Assembly (NCBI RefSeq): GCF_049727805.1
Contig: NZ_JBCNYA010000018.1
Coordinates: 18,994 to 82,993 of the forward strand
DNA: 64,000 nt
Reading direction: 5' to 3'
Origin: Frateuria_A sp049727805
GTDB taxonomy: Bacteria > Pseudomonadota > Gammaproteobacteria > Xanthomonadales > Rhodanobacteraceae
Shown: positions 17,457 to 27,977 of the stretch, piece by piece
Layout of the letters: every line of letters begins with the position of its first letter
Position numbering within the stretch: the stretch's first letter is position 1
Notes under the pieces: model-generated
The model's database searches: none
Told to the model about the DNA's origin: nothing
Seen by the model: only the letters and a program-made list of their open reading frames with translations
Made by a program: the position numbers and the translations under genes

Positions 17457-17990
17457 TTATGGAGGACTCGCTCCGCCTCCAAGCCAGCCTTCCAGCGTCG
17501 CCCCATCCAGCACGCCCGCATGGCTGGCCAGCACCGAGCCGTCGGCATTGAGGAGCACGCTGTAGGGCAGCACGCCGGCGCCGTCGCCCAGTTGCCGCGC
17601 ACTGTCCGGGTCGTCCAGCCGGCCCATCAGGATCGGGTAGTTGACCGGATAGGCCTTCAGGTAGGCGCGCACGTTGTCGGGCGTATCCATGGCAATGCCC
17701 ACCACCACCGGACGATCGCCGCCGAACCGCGCCTGTGCCGCGGCCAGCGCCGGCATCTCCTTCCGGCACGGCCCGCACCAGGTGGCCCAGAAGTTGACCA
17801 GCACGCGCCGTCCCGCGTAGTCGGACAGCGCATGCTCGCGCCCGTCCAGGTCGGGCAGGCGCATCGCCGGCGCCGGCTGGCCGACCAGGTCGGCACCGCG
17901 CCGCACGCGCGAGGCGTGCTGCAGCCAGCCGCCCGCCACGGCGGCAAGCACCGCCAGGGCGAGGATCAGCCAGCTCGCGCGGGTCATCAT
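17457..17990 (-). CDS. TlpA-family thiol:disulfide oxidoreductase
   Basis: A 177-residue thioredoxin-fold protein with an N-terminal membrane anchor (about 4-22) and a periplasmic domain containing the redox motif WATWCGPC (about residues 71-78), followed by the family's VVVGIAMD strand and a cis-Pro loop (GVLPYSVLLN). It lies one base after the dsbD stop and is surely cotranscribed with it, so DsbD probably keeps it reduced. Likely roles are cytochrome c maturation or disulfide repair in the periplasm. MM allows starts at 17990 or 17987. Confidence 0.9.
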   Translation of the reverse strand: MMTRASWLILALAVLAAVAGGWLQHASRVRRGADLVGQPAPAMRLPDLDGREHALSDYAGRRVLVNFWATWCGPCRKEMPALAAAQARFGGDRPVVVGIAMDTPDNVRAYLKAYPVNYPILMGRLDDPDSARQLGDGAGVLPYSVLLNADGSVLASHAGVLDGATLEGWLGGGASPP

Positions 17991-17991
17991 G

Positions 17992-20169
17992 TCAGCGCGC
18001 CGCCTGGGTCAACGCCTGTTCGACTAGGCCCGAGGTGAGTACGGTGGGCAGCTTGCGTCCCTCGCCGCCGCCGTGCGGGAACACCACGTAGAGCGGCACG
18101 CCGGGCGAGTGGTACTGCTCGAGGAAGGCGGCGATGGTCGGGTTCACGTCGGTCCAGTCGCCCTTCATGTAGACCGTGCCGGTGCGCTGGAGCAGGTCGC
18201 GGAAGGCCGCCGTGTCCAGCACCGTGTGCTCGTTGGCCTTGCAGGTGACGCACCAGTCGGCAGTCATGTCGACGAACACCGGGGTGCCGGCGGCGCGCAG
18301 CTCGGCCAGCTTTTCCGGGCTGTAGGCGACCACGCCGTCGCCGGCCTGCGCCGCACGCATCGGCGGGGGCAACTGCGACAAGGCATACAGCGGCGCCGCG
18401 GTAGCCAGCAGCGCCAGCAGCACCGGCGCGCGAACCAGGCCGCCGCGGCCACGGCTGCGCTCGAACCACCACAGGGCCAGCGCCAGGAACACGCCAGCGA
18501 CCAGCAGCAGGCCCACCGCGTCGGCGCCGCGCTGGTTGGCCAGCACCCAGGCGAGCCAGGCGGCGGTGAGGTACATCGGGAAGGCCAGGAACTGCTTGAG
18601 CGTTTCCATCCAGCGGCCCGGCCGCGGCAGCCGCCGCGCCAGGGCCGGCACGAAACCGACCAGCAGGAACGGCAGCGCCAGGCCGATGCCGAGCGCCACG
18701 AATACCAGCAGTGCGTGCACGGCCGGCGCGGCGAAGGCATAGGCCAGCGCGCTGCCCATGAACGGCGCCGTGCAGGGGCTGGCCACCACCACCGCCAGCA
18801 CGCCGGTGAAGAAGTCGCCGGCCGCGCCGCCGCGCGTGGCCAGCCCGGCGCCGGTGTTGCCCAGCGAGGCGCCGAACTGCACCAGCCCGGACATCGACAG
18901 GCCCACCGCGAGCATCACCAGCGCCAGCACGCCGACCAGCAGCGGCTGCTGCAACTGCGTGCCCCAGCCCAGCGCGTGGCCGGCCGAGCGCAAGGCGAGG
19001 ATGCCCAGGCCCAGCGCCACGAAGCTCAGCAGCACGCCGGCCGTGTAGGCCAGCGCATGCGCGCGCGCGCGCGCCGGACTCTCGCCGCTTTCCAGGAGGC
19101 CCACCGCCTTGATCGACAGCACCGGCAGCACGCACGGCATCAGGTTCAGCACCAGACCGCCGCCGAGGGCGAGCAGCAGGGCGAGCCAAAGGCTGGTCTG
19201 TAGCGGACCCTGCGTCGCGGACGTCGGCGGCGCTTCCGGGGCGGTGGCCGTGGGCGTACCGGTCGCCGGTGCGCCGCCGAGGTCGACGTCCAGCACGCGG
19301 GTCATCATCGGATAGCACAGGCCGCCGTCCTGGCAGCCCTGGAAGCTGGCTTCCAGCACCAGACGCGTGCGTCCGCCCGCGTCGCCCGTGACGGTCACCG
19401 GCAGGTCCAGCTCGTTGAAGTAGACGGTGACGTCGCCGAAGTGCGGATCGTCCTTGCGCGTGCCGGCCGGCCACTGCGGCGCCAGCGCCAGGCCCTTGCC
19501 GTCGCGCAACTGCAGCCGGGTCTGGTCGCGGTACAGGTAGTAGCCGGGCGGCATCGTCCAGCGCAGCAGCAGGTGCTGAGGGTCCTGCGCCACCGCTTCG
19601 AGCCTGAACGCCTGCTCGGCGGGGAGCGGGGTATCGCCGCCGGTGGAACCGTGGGTGGCGCCCAGGCTCTGCAGCGCGGCGCCGAGCGATCCGCCCCCGG
19701 CCGCGGCGCCGGCCGCGGGCAGCGGCAGGTCCAGTTGCTCGGTATGCGGCGGATAGCAGATCTTCGGATCGACCTCGTGGCAGCCCTGGAACTGCACGCC
19801 CAGGCGCAGCCGCGTGGTGCCCGGCGCCACCGTGTACGGCACGCTGGCGTCGATCGCGTGGTGGTAGATCTCCACGTCGCCCAGGTACTCGTCGTGGTGC
19901 TTCTCGCCGTCGGGAAAGGTCGGCTCGCCCAGCGTCACGCCGTCGGCCGGCTTGAACTTCATGCGGCCGCGGTAGAGGTAGTAGTCCGGCGCGATTTCCC
20001 AGTGCAGCTTGAGCACGCCCGGCGTGGAGGCGTCGGCGCTGAGCTTGTAGGCCTCGGTGACGGGCAGCAGGCCATCGTCCTCCTGCGCCGTCGCGGGAAG
20101 CGTGAACAGCAGGCCCAGCAGAAGCAGGGCGAAGGCGGCCAGCCGGCCGGAAAACATCGATCGCATCAT
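17992..20169 (-). CDS. dsbD: DsbD: protein-disulfide reductase with duplicated N-terminal domain
   Basis: Carries electrons from cytoplasmic thioredoxin across the inner membrane to periplasmic thiol proteins. The 725-residue protein has a signal peptide (about 1-28), then two DsbD-alpha-type domains in tandem (about 30-155 and 175-300), each with its FQGC...CYP cysteine pair, an eight-helix membrane domain (LMPCVLPVLSIKAVG, SPCTAPFMGSA) and a C-terminal thioredoxin domain with WCVTCK. E. coli DsbD (565 residues) has only one N-terminal domain. The start is the ATG at 20169 before the signal peptide. It is the first gene of a dsbD-tlpA operon. Confidence 0.94.
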   Translation of the reverse strand: MMRSMFSGRLAAFALLLLGLLFTLPATAQEDDGLLPVTEAYKLSADASTPGVLKLHWEIAPDYYLYRGRMKFKPADGVTLGEPTFPDGEKHHDEYLGDVEIYHHAIDASVPYTVAPGTTRLRLGVQFQGCHEVDPKICYPPHTEQLDLPLPAAGAAAGGGSLGAALQSLGATHGSTGGDTPLPAEQAFRLEAVAQDPQHLLLRWTMPPGYYLYRDQTRLQLRDGKGLALAPQWPAGTRKDDPHFGDVTVYFNELDLPVTVTGDAGGRTRLVLEASFQGCQDGGLCYPMMTRVLDVDLGGAPATGTPTATAPEAPPTSATQGPLQTSLWLALLLALGGGLVLNLMPCVLPVLSIKAVGLLESGESPARARAHALAYTAGVLLSFVALGLGILALRSAGHALGWGTQLQQPLLVGVLALVMLAVGLSMSGLVQFGASLGNTGAGLATRGGAAGDFFTGVLAVVVASPCTAPFMGSALAYAFAAPAVHALLVFVALGIGLALPFLLVGFVPALARRLPRPGRWMETLKQFLAFPMYLTAAWLAWVLANQRGADAVGLLLVAGVFLALALWWFERSRGRGGLVRAPVLLALLATAAPLYALSQLPPPMRAAQAGDGVVAYSPEKLAELRAAGTPVFVDMTADWCVTCKANEHTVLDTAAFRDLLQRTGTVYMKGDWTDVNPTIAAFLEQYHSPGVPLYVVFPHGGGEGRKLPTVLTSGLVEQALTQAAR

Positions 20170-20234
20170 GGGGACCCTGGGTGGGTTGAAGGGATTATGG
20201 CGCGGCTTGCGCCGCGCCGCCGATGGCTGCGGCC

Positions 20235-21125
20235 TTATGCCGGCCGCGTCGTCGGCCGTGGACGCAGCACGCCGGTGGTGAGTGCCACGCCGAACAGGAT
20301 CACGATGCAACCGCCGGCCATCGCCAGGGTCACCCGTTCGCCGAGGAACAGCGCGCCCCACAGCACCGCGAAGGCGGGGATCAGGTACAGCACCACCATC
20401 GTGCGCGCCGCGCCGGTGCGCGCGATCAGTTGGAAGAACAGCACGTAGGCCACCGCCGTGCACAGCACCGCCAGGCCGGCCATGGCGGCCCATGCCTCCG
20501 CGCCGGGCGGCCGCGCCGGCCAGTACGCGAGCGTCGCGGGCGCCAGCAGCAGGGCGGAGACGAACTGCCCGCCGGCCGCGGCGGTCAGCGACGACACCGC
20601 CGGCAGCCGGCGTTCGCTGTAGTGCGCGGTGAAGGCATAGCAGGCCACCGCGCCGAGGCAGGCCGCGATCGCCCAGCCGCTGCCCGCGCCGCCGTGCGTG
20701 TTCCCGGCGCTGCCGCCGATCAGCCACAGCACGCCGGCCAACCCGACCAGCAGACCGGCCAGGCGCATCCCGTCGAGCTTCTGGCCCAGCCACAGCCAGC
20801 CGGAGGCGGCCACCAGCAGCGGCGTGAGCGCGTCGAAGATCGCCGACAGGCCCGCCGGCAGGCTGCGTGCCGCGAACGAGAAGAGCACGTAGGGCAACGC
20901 GCCGTTGCTCACGCCGACCACCGCGATCGGCCAGGCGTGCCGGCGCAATTCGGCGCGACGGCCGGCGCTGGCCAGCAGTGGCAGGAAGCACAGCGAGGCG
21001 CCGATCGCCCGCAGGCCCGCCAGCGCCATGCCGCCGAAGGCGTCCGCGCCCATCCGCATGAACAGGAACGAGGCGCCCCACAGCGCGCCGAGCAGCAACA
21101 GCATGGCCAGGTCGAGGCGTTTCAT
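20235..21125 (-). CDS. EamA/DMT-family exporter (paralogue 1)
   Basis: A 296-residue inner-membrane protein with about ten helices in two EamA modules (MKRLDLAMLLLLGALWGASFLFMRMG at the start of the first). The family exports amino acids, metabolites or drugs. It is closely related to the EamA gene at 24219-25115. It is divergently transcribed from a MocR-type regulator 108 bases away, the usual layout for a PLP-responsive regulator controlling an adjacent transporter. The substrate is unknown; amino-acid or vitamin-related compounds are possible given MocR biology. Confidence 0.9.
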   Translation of the reverse strand: MKRLDLAMLLLLGALWGASFLFMRMGADAFGGMALAGLRAIGASLCFLPLLASAGRRAELRRHAWPIAVVGVSNGALPYVLFSFAARSLPAGLSAIFDALTPLLVAASGWLWLGQKLDGMRLAGLLVGLAGVLWLIGGSAGNTHGGAGSGWAIAACLGAVACYAFTAHYSERRLPAVSSLTAAAGGQFVSALLLAPATLAYWPARPPGAEAWAAMAGLAVLCTAVAYVLFFQLIARTGAARTMVVLYLIPAFAVLWGALFLGERVTLAMAGGCIVILFGVALTTGVLRPRPTTRPA

Positions 21126-21171
21126 CGGCAGCTCCGGCGCGTGGAATGGGCTCAGGCTAGGTGGCGTGCTG

Positions 21172-21212
21172 GACTTGCAAAAGATCCACAATGAGGCAAG
21201 TCTCTTGGTCCA
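21172..21212. promoter_or_regulatory. Candidate MocR operator in divergent promoter region
   Basis: GACTTGC (21172-21178) is repeated inverted as GCAAGTC (21196-21202) with a 17-base spacer, followed by TTGGTCCAA (21205-21213). MocR regulators often bind GGTCC-containing repeats. The site lies between the EamA exporter and the regulator. Confidence 0.4.
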
Positions 21213-21233
21213 ATTTTCCCGGCTGGAGGGCGC

Positions 21234-22667
21234 GTGCATCCGTTCGAGTTCCCGCTGGAACTGCCTCCGCGCGGCTCGCGCCAGCGCCTGCACGCGCTGC
21301 ACGCGCAACTGCGCGCGGCGATTCTGGACGGGCGCCTCGCCGCCGGCCTGCGCCTGCCGGCCACGCGCGAACTGGCCACCGCGTTGGGGCTCTCGCGCAA
21401 CACCGTGGTCGCCGCCTACGAGCGGCTGCTCAGCGAGGGCTACCTCGAGGCGCGCCAGGGCGCCGGCAATTTCGTGGCGGCGCTGGGTACGCCGCGCCCA
21501 TCGGCGCCCGCCGCCGACGGCACCGACCGCCGGCTCGCGGCACCCTGGCGCGGCATCGCTCCGCCGCCGCCGCCGACGCCGGCCACGGTGCCCTGCGACT
21601 TCCGCCTGGGCAGCCCGGACGCGCGGCCGTTTCCCTTCGACGTATGGCGGCGCTTGTCGATGCGCGCCTGGCGCGCGGCCTCGCGCGCGGCGCCCGTGTA
21701 CGGCGCGCCGCAGGGACAGCCGGCGCTGCGCGAGGCGATTGCTCATCACGTGGCGTTCGCCCGCGCGGTGGCCTGCGGCCCGGACGACGTGATCGTCACC
21801 CGCGGCGCGCAGCAGGCGTTCGACCTGCTCGCGCGCGTGCTGGTGACGCCGGGTCGCACGGTGGTCGCGGTGGAGGAGCCAGGCTATCCGCCGCTGCGCG
21901 AGGCTTTCGCGGCGGCCGGGGCGAAACTGGTCGGCGTGCCGGTGGACGCCGAGGGGTTGGTGGTCGAGCGCCTGCCCGCGCAGGCGCGGGTGATCTACGT
22001 GACGCCCTCGCACCAGTTCCCGCTCGGCGTCACCCTGTCGCCGCGGCGCCGCGCGGCGCTGCTGGCCTTCGCCCAGGCACACGGCGCCACCGTGATCGAG
22101 GACGACTACGACAGCGAGTTCCGCTACGGCGAACGCCCGCTCGACGCGCTGCAGACGCTCGATCGCGCCGGCACGGTCTGCTACGTCGGCACCTTTTCCA
22201 AGTGCCTGTTCCCGGCGCTGCGGCTGGGCTACGCAGTGGCACCGGCGTGGCTCGCCCCGGCGCTGGCCCGGGCCCGGCGGCTGGCGGACGGCTACGGCGA
22301 TCCGGCTGCGCAGGAGACGCTCGCCGCGTTCATCGCCGAGGGGCATCTGGCGCGGCACGTGCGACGCATGCGGCGCGTCTACGCGCAACGGCGCGAGCGG
22401 CTGCTGGAGGCGCTCGATCGCCATGGCCGCGGCCGCCTGGAGGTCTGGCCCTCCAGCGCCGGCCTGCACCTGGCGGCGCGGCTGCCGCGCGGGGTGCGCG
22501 CGTGCGAGCTGGTCGCGCAGGCGGCGGCGCAGGGCATTCACCTGGAGGCGCTCGGGGGCTATGCGTTGGGCCGACCGGCGCCCAACGGTCTGGCCTTCGG
22601 CTTCGGGCGGGTGGAAGAGGCTACGATCGACGAGGCGGTGCGGCGGATCGCGCGGTTGCTCGGTTGA
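21234..22667 (+). CDS. MocR/PdxR-type transcriptional regulator (GntR HTH fused to aminotransferase fold)
   Basis: A 477-residue protein with an N-terminal GntR winged helix (about 12-80: LRLPATRELATALGLSRNTVVAAYERLLSEGYL) and a C-terminal PLP-binding class I aminotransferase domain (about 125-475). Lys323 in the TFSKCLFPALRLGY motif is the expected PLP lysine, and IEDDYDSEFRY is the cofactor-site motif. Such proteins sense PLP or its adducts and regulate nearby genes. It diverges from EamA paralogue 1, its likely target. Length and domains match the family. Confidence 0.93.
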   Translation: MHPFEFPLELPPRGSRQRLHALHAQLRAAILDGRLAAGLRLPATRELATALGLSRNTVVAAYERLLSEGYLEARQGAGNFVAALGTPRPSAPAADGTDRRLAAPWRGIAPPPPPTPATVPCDFRLGSPDARPFPFDVWRRLSMRAWRAASRAAPVYGAPQGQPALREAIAHHVAFARAVACGPDDVIVTRGAQQAFDLLARVLVTPGRTVVAVEEPGYPPLREAFAAAGAKLVGVPVDAEGLVVERLPAQARVIYVTPSHQFPLGVTLSPRRRAALLAFAQAHGATVIEDDYDSEFRYGERPLDALQTLDRAGTVCYVGTFSKCLFPALRLGYAVAPAWLAPALARARRLADGYGDPAAQETLAAFIAEGHLARHVRRMRRVYAQRRERLLEALDRHGRGRLEVWPSSAGLHLAARLPRGVRACELVAQAAAQGIHLEALGGYALGRPAPNGLAFGFGRVEEATIDEAVRRIARLLG

Positions 22668-22772
22668 TTCCCGAGCCCCGGAACGGTGGTTCCCCTGTTT
22701 TGCCGGCGATTGGCTCTTATCCGCTCCAAGGGCGCGGACCAGCATGGAGGCCTCTCTCCATCGGAACCTTCC

Positions 22773-23789
22773 ATGCGCCGCCTGCTCCTGCTCTGCCTGT
22801 GGATGCTTGCCCTCCCGTCGTGGGCCGATTCCGGCCAGCAGCGTGCCGTGGCCGCCGGCCGCAGCCTGGTCGGTACGCCGGCGCCGCGGCTGCGGCTCAC
22901 GACCATCGATGGCCAGACCATCGACCTGGGCAAGCTGTACGGCCGCAAGGCGGTCTACCTGAAGTTCTGGGCCACCTGGTGCGTGCCCTGCCGCGAGCAG
23001 ATGCCGCACTTCGAACGTACCTTCGAACAGGCCGGGTCCGACCTGGAAGTGATCGCCGTCGACGTCGGTTTCGAGGACAGCGTGGAACAGGTGCGCAAGT
23101 ACCGCCGCGAGATGGGCCTGAAGATGCCGATCGTGTTCGACACGGACGGCACGCTGGGCGAAGCGTTCCGCCTGCGCGTGACGCCGCAGCACGTGGTGAT
23201 CGGCCGCGACGGGCGCATCGCCTTCGTCGGCCACGAGGTCAACGATGCGCTGGAACATGCGCTGGTCGCCGCGCGGCACGCCGATGCGGCGCCCCCGGTC
23301 GCGCCGTCGACGGAAGTGCCCACCCATCGCGACACGGACGAACGCCTGCCGACGCTGGCGATCGATACGCTCGATGGCGGCCGCTTCCGGATCGGCGCCG
23401 GCGCACCGGCGCAGCCGACTGTGCTGGTGTTCGTTTCGCCCTGGTGTGAGAGCTACCTGGCCGACAGCCGTCCCGCCGTCGCGGCGGCCTGCCGGCGCAT
23501 GCGCGAGCAGGTGGCGTCGCTGTCCGCCGCGCCGGGCGTGCGCTGGCTGGGCATCGCCTCGGGCCTGTGGGCCGAGCGCGCCGACGTGGAGGCCTGGGGC
23601 CGCAAGCACGCCGTGGCGATACCGCTGGCGCTGGATACCGACGGCGCGCTGTTCCGCCGCTTCGGCGTGATGCACGTGCCGACCGTGCTGCTGGCGGACG
23701 CGCAGGGGCGCATCGTGCGGCGGCTGGACGGACAGGCCGATCTCGCCGCCGCGCTGCGGCCGTTGCTCGGCGCGGGCAAGGCGCATTGA
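22773..23789 (+). CDS. Periplasmic protein with two tandem thioredoxin-like domains
   Basis: The 338-residue protein begins with a signal peptide (MRRLLLLCLWMLALPSWA), followed by a TlpA-like domain with an intact CXXC (WATWCVPCREQ, about residues 69-79) and a second thioredoxin-like domain from about residue 190. The second motif is degenerate (SPWCESYL: one Cys), so it may bind a partner instead of doing redox chemistry. The ATG at 22773 opens the signal peptide. The stop overlaps the start of the cupin gene (TGATG), so both are translated together. A role in periplasmic thiol or copper chemistry is likely but unproven. Confidence 0.85.
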   Translation: MRRLLLLCLWMLALPSWADSGQQRAVAAGRSLVGTPAPRLRLTTIDGQTIDLGKLYGRKAVYLKFWATWCVPCREQMPHFERTFEQAGSDLEVIAVDVGFEDSVEQVRKYRREMGLKMPIVFDTDGTLGEAFRLRVTPQHVVIGRDGRIAFVGHEVNDALEHALVAARHADAAPPVAPSTEVPTHRDTDERLPTLAIDTLDGGRFRIGAGAPAQPTVLVFVSPWCESYLADSRPAVAAACRRMREQVASLSAAPGVRWLGIASGLWAERADVEAWGRKHAVAIPLALDTDGALFRRFGVMHVPTVLLADAQGRIVRRLDGQADLAAALRPLLGAGKAH

Positions 23790-24202
23790 TGCGCCGGCTG
23801 GCCTGGGCGTGGGTGCTGTGCTTGCCGCTGACGACATTCGCCGGCGGCGCCAGCGAGCACCGCCTGCTGGATACGCCGCTGGCGAATGCGCCGGGCCGGC
23901 AACTGACCGCGATCACCGTGCGCTACGCGCCGGGCGAGTCCTCCCGCGCGCACCGGCATCCCGGCGCAGCCTTCGTCTACGTGCTCGAAGGGCGCGTGCG
24001 CAGCGCATTGGCGGGGCAGCGCCCGCGCGTCTATCGCGCTGGCGAGAGCTGGTTCGAGCCGCCGGGCGCGCATCACCGGATCAGCGCCAATGCCAGCGAC
24101 CGCGAGCCGGCGCGTCTGCTGGTGGTGTTCGTGGCCGCGCCTGGTGCGCCGCTCAGCGTGCCCGAGGTGTCATCCGATCGGCCGAAGGATCCAGCGAAGT
24201 GA
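23789..24202 (+). CDS. Secreted single-domain cupin protein
   Basis: A 137-residue protein with a short signal peptide (about 1-18, ending TFAGGA) and one cupin domain: the first motif is HRHPGAAFVYVLEG (two His as metal ligands) and the second GESWFEPPGAHHRISAN. The arrangement suggests a metal-binding beta-barrel in the periplasm. Its start overlaps the stop of the tandem thioredoxin gene, so the two form one operon. The ligand or reaction is unknown; single cupins of this kind include quercetinase-like and sugar-binding members. Confidence 0.85.
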   Translation: MRRLAWAWVLCLPLTTFAGGASEHRLLDTPLANAPGRQLTAITVRYAPGESSRAHRHPGAAFVYVLEGRVRSALAGQRPRVYRAGESWFEPPGAHHRISANASDREPARLLVVFVAAPGAPLSVPEVSSDRPKDPAK

Positions 24203-24218
24203 CGGCGGTTGTTGCGCC

Positions 24219-25115
24219 TCAGCCTTCTTCGGCGGCCAGGCGCGACGTCCCGCGCCACGCGCCGACCAGCCCGGTAGTGAGCGCTGTGCCCAGCAGGATC
24301 GCCGCGCAGCCGCCGAGCATGCCGGCGGTCACCGGCTCGTGCAGCAGCAGCGCGCCCCACAGCACGCCGAAGGCCGGGATCAGGTAGGGGATCACCATGA
24401 TCCGCGTGGCGCCGACCCGGGCCAGCACCCAGAAGAACAGCACGTAGGCCAGCGCGGTGCACAGCACGGCCAACCCCGCCGCCGCCAGCCATGCCTGCAG
24501 CGGCGGCGACTGCGCCGGCCAGGCCAGTACCGTCGGCGGCAGCAGCACCAGCGCCGCCACCATGTGGCTGCCGACGGTCACCACCAGCGGATTGACGCTG
24601 GCCAGGCGCAGGTGCGTGTAGTGCACCACGTAGCCGTAAAGCATGGTGGCGACCACGCCGGCGAGCAGTGCCGTGCCCGCACCCGGCCCCAGCGCCAGGC
24701 TGCCCTCGGCCAGCCAGGCCACCCCGGCGAAGCCGGCCAGCAGTCCGACGATGCGCCAGCCATCGAGCCGCTGGCCCAGCCACAGCCAGCCGACCACGGC
24801 GGCGAACATCGGCGTCAGTCCGTCGATGATCGAGGCCAGTCCGGCCGGCAGGCTGCGCGTGGCGAAGGTGAACAGGGCGAAGGGCAGCGCCGAATTGACC
24901 AGGCCGACCACGGCGATGGGTTTCCAGTGCGCCCGCCATTCGGCCAACCGCGCCCGCGAGAGCAGCAGCGGCAGGAAGCACAGCGCCGCGCCGATGGCGC
25001 GCAGCCCGGCCAGCGGCCAGGCACCGAAGGCGCCGGCGCCCATGCGCATGAACAGGAACGAGCCGCCCCACAGGGCGCCCAGCGAAAGCAGGACAGCGTA
25101 GTCGATCTTCTTCAT
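24219..25115 (-). CDS. EamA/DMT-family exporter (paralogue 2)
   Basis: A 298-residue protein with ten predicted helices in two EamA modules. It opens MKKIDYAVLLSLGALWGGSFLFMRMG, nearly the start of paralogue 1, and both share QLIARTGA/VLARVGATR-type loops and conserved C-terminal sequence, so they come from a duplication. It converges with the cupin gene, 16 bases between stops. No regulator lies beside it. The substrate is unknown. Confidence 0.9.
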   Translation of the reverse strand: MKKIDYAVLLSLGALWGGSFLFMRMGAGAFGAWPLAGLRAIGAALCFLPLLLSRARLAEWRAHWKPIAVVGLVNSALPFALFTFATRSLPAGLASIIDGLTPMFAAVVGWLWLGQRLDGWRIVGLLAGFAGVAWLAEGSLALGPGAGTALLAGVVATMLYGYVVHYTHLRLASVNPLVVTVGSHMVAALVLLPPTVLAWPAQSPPLQAWLAAAGLAVLCTALAYVLFFWVLARVGATRIMVIPYLIPAFGVLWGALLLHEPVTAGMLGGCAAILLGTALTTGLVGAWRGTSRLAAEEG

Positions 25116-25174
25116 CTTGGGGCGGGCGGGAAGGGGGAGATGCGAGTTTGCGGCAGTGCCACTGACAACGGCTG

Positions 25175-25513
25175 TCAGCAGTCTTGCGGCGCCTCGGCCG
25201 TCGCCTCGCGGACCCAGGCCAGGTAGGGAGGATGCGCGTGCTCGACCGGCACCGCGATGAGCTCGGGCAGGTCGTACGGATGCAGCGCCAGCAGGCGCGT
25301 GCGCAGGGCCTCGAAGCGGGCGGCGGTGGTCTTGATCAGCAGCAGGTGCTCGGCATCGGTGGTCACCTTGCCCTGCCAGCGATAGGTCGAGGCGATGCCG
25401 GGCAACTGGTTCACGCAGGCGGCCAGGCGCTCGGCGACCAGCGCCTCGGCGATGCGCCGGGCGCTGTCGGCATCGGGGCAGGTGCAGTAGCAGAGCAGGA
25501 CGGGTTCGGGCAT
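25175..25513 (-). CDS. cutA: Divalent-cation tolerance protein CutA
   Basis: A 112-residue trimeric protein of the CutA1 family, linked to copper tolerance though its precise role is debated. Diagnostic segments are CTCPDADSARRIAEALVAERLAACVN, the core GIASTYRWQGKV and the C-terminal HPYDLPELIAVPV. The start at 25513 is where family similarity begins. It follows EamA paralogue 2 by direction and lies just upstream, on the other strand, of the groESL promoter. Confidence 0.95.
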   Translation of the reverse strand: MPEPVLLCYCTCPDADSARRIAEALVAERLAACVNQLPGIASTYRWQGKVTTDAEHLLLIKTTAARFEALRTRLLALHPYDLPELIAVPVEHAHPPYLAWVREATAEAPQDC

Positions 25514-25638
25514 GGCGCGGCATGGTAGCCCCTCCCGCGCCCCGGCCGTCGAAGCTGGCCGGATCGCTTCGCGCCAGGCCAAGCCTTGAAACGCCGCGGG
25601 CACCACCCCACCTGCAAGGCCATTCGCGGTCCAGCCTC

Positions 25639-25666
25639 TTGCAGGGGCCGGCCGCGTCGCTAGAAT
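25639..25666 (+). promoter_or_regulatory. Sigma70-type groESL promoter
   Basis: TTGCAG (25639-25644) and TAGAAT (25661-25666) are separated by 16 bases, just ahead of the CIRCE element. The start of transcription would fall inside CIRCE, as is usual for HrcA-controlled promoters. Confidence 0.7.
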
Positions 25667-25692
25667 TGGCACTCACCGTCACCGAGTGCTAA
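25666..25692. promoter_or_regulatory. CIRCE operator (HrcA binding site)
   Basis: TTGGCACTC-N9-GAGTGCTAA, a one-mismatch copy of the CIRCE consensus TTAGCACTC-N9-GAGTGCTAA. HrcA bound here would repress groES-groEL until heat stress titrates it. HrcA itself is outside the window. Confidence 0.95.
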
Positions 25693-25746
25693 CAGCAGCT
25701 CGGTGATCCTCGCTTTCTTTCAACCCGAACTAGTGGAGTTCCGTCC

Positions 25747-26040
25747 ATGAGCAAACTGCGTCCGCTGCACGATCGCGTCATCGTCAAGCGCCTGGAAGAG
25801 GAGCGCGTCTCCGCCGGCGGCATCGTCATCCCCGACAGCGCCACCGAGAAGCCGACCCGCGGCAAGGTCATCGCCGCCGGCACCGGCCGCATCCTGGAAG
25901 ACGGCAACGTGCGCCCGATGAGCCTGAAGGAAGGCGACGTGGTCCTGTTCGGCAAGTACGCCGGCCAGGAAATCAAGATCGACGGCGAAGAGCTGGTCTT
26001 CCTGAAGGAAGACGACATCGTGGCGGTGATCGAGGGTTGA
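25747..26040 (+). CDS. groES: Co-chaperonin GroES
   Basis: The 97-residue GroEL lid. It starts MSKLRPLHDRVIVKRLEEE and has the mobile-loop region (EERVSAGGIVIPDSATEKP) and the closing VLFGKYAGQEIKIDGEELVFLKEDDIVAVI. Length and sequence are typical of gammaproteobacteria. It is the first gene of the CIRCE-controlled groES-groEL operon. Confidence 0.99.
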   Translation: MSKLRPLHDRVIVKRLEEERVSAGGIVIPDSATEKPTRGKVIAAGTGRILEDGNVRPMSLKEGDVVLFGKYAGQEIKIDGEELVFLKEDDIVAVIEG

Positions 26041-26158
26041 TCGACAGACTGGCTGAGCGCGGAAAACAAGCGCGCACGCCAGTCGCCTCCGGCTCCTTCT
26101 GAACGCATCCCGCGGAATTTTCCGTACCTATTTCAATTTTTTTCGAGGAAAAAAATTC

Positions 26159-27802
<1,644 letters not shown>

Positions 27803-27828
27803 GTCACCGCTTCCCCCGCAGTACCGAG

Positions 27829-27858
27829 AAAACCCCGCCGCGTGCGGGGTTTTCCTTT
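27829..27858 (+). terminator. Rho-independent terminator after groEL
   Basis: AAAACCCCGC (27829-27838) pairs with GCGGGGTTTT (27844-27853), followed by CCTTTTC. It ends the groESL transcript. Confidence 0.92.
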
Positions 27859-27977
27859 TCTGTGGCGGGGGCACCTGTTGGAGCTCCGGTGCTTGGGGCG
27901 ATTGGGCTTCGTCGATAGTTCTGGGCGGCTCTAACGTGGGCTCCACGCGACTGGGCTCGCCTGCGGCGGGCTTCCGA

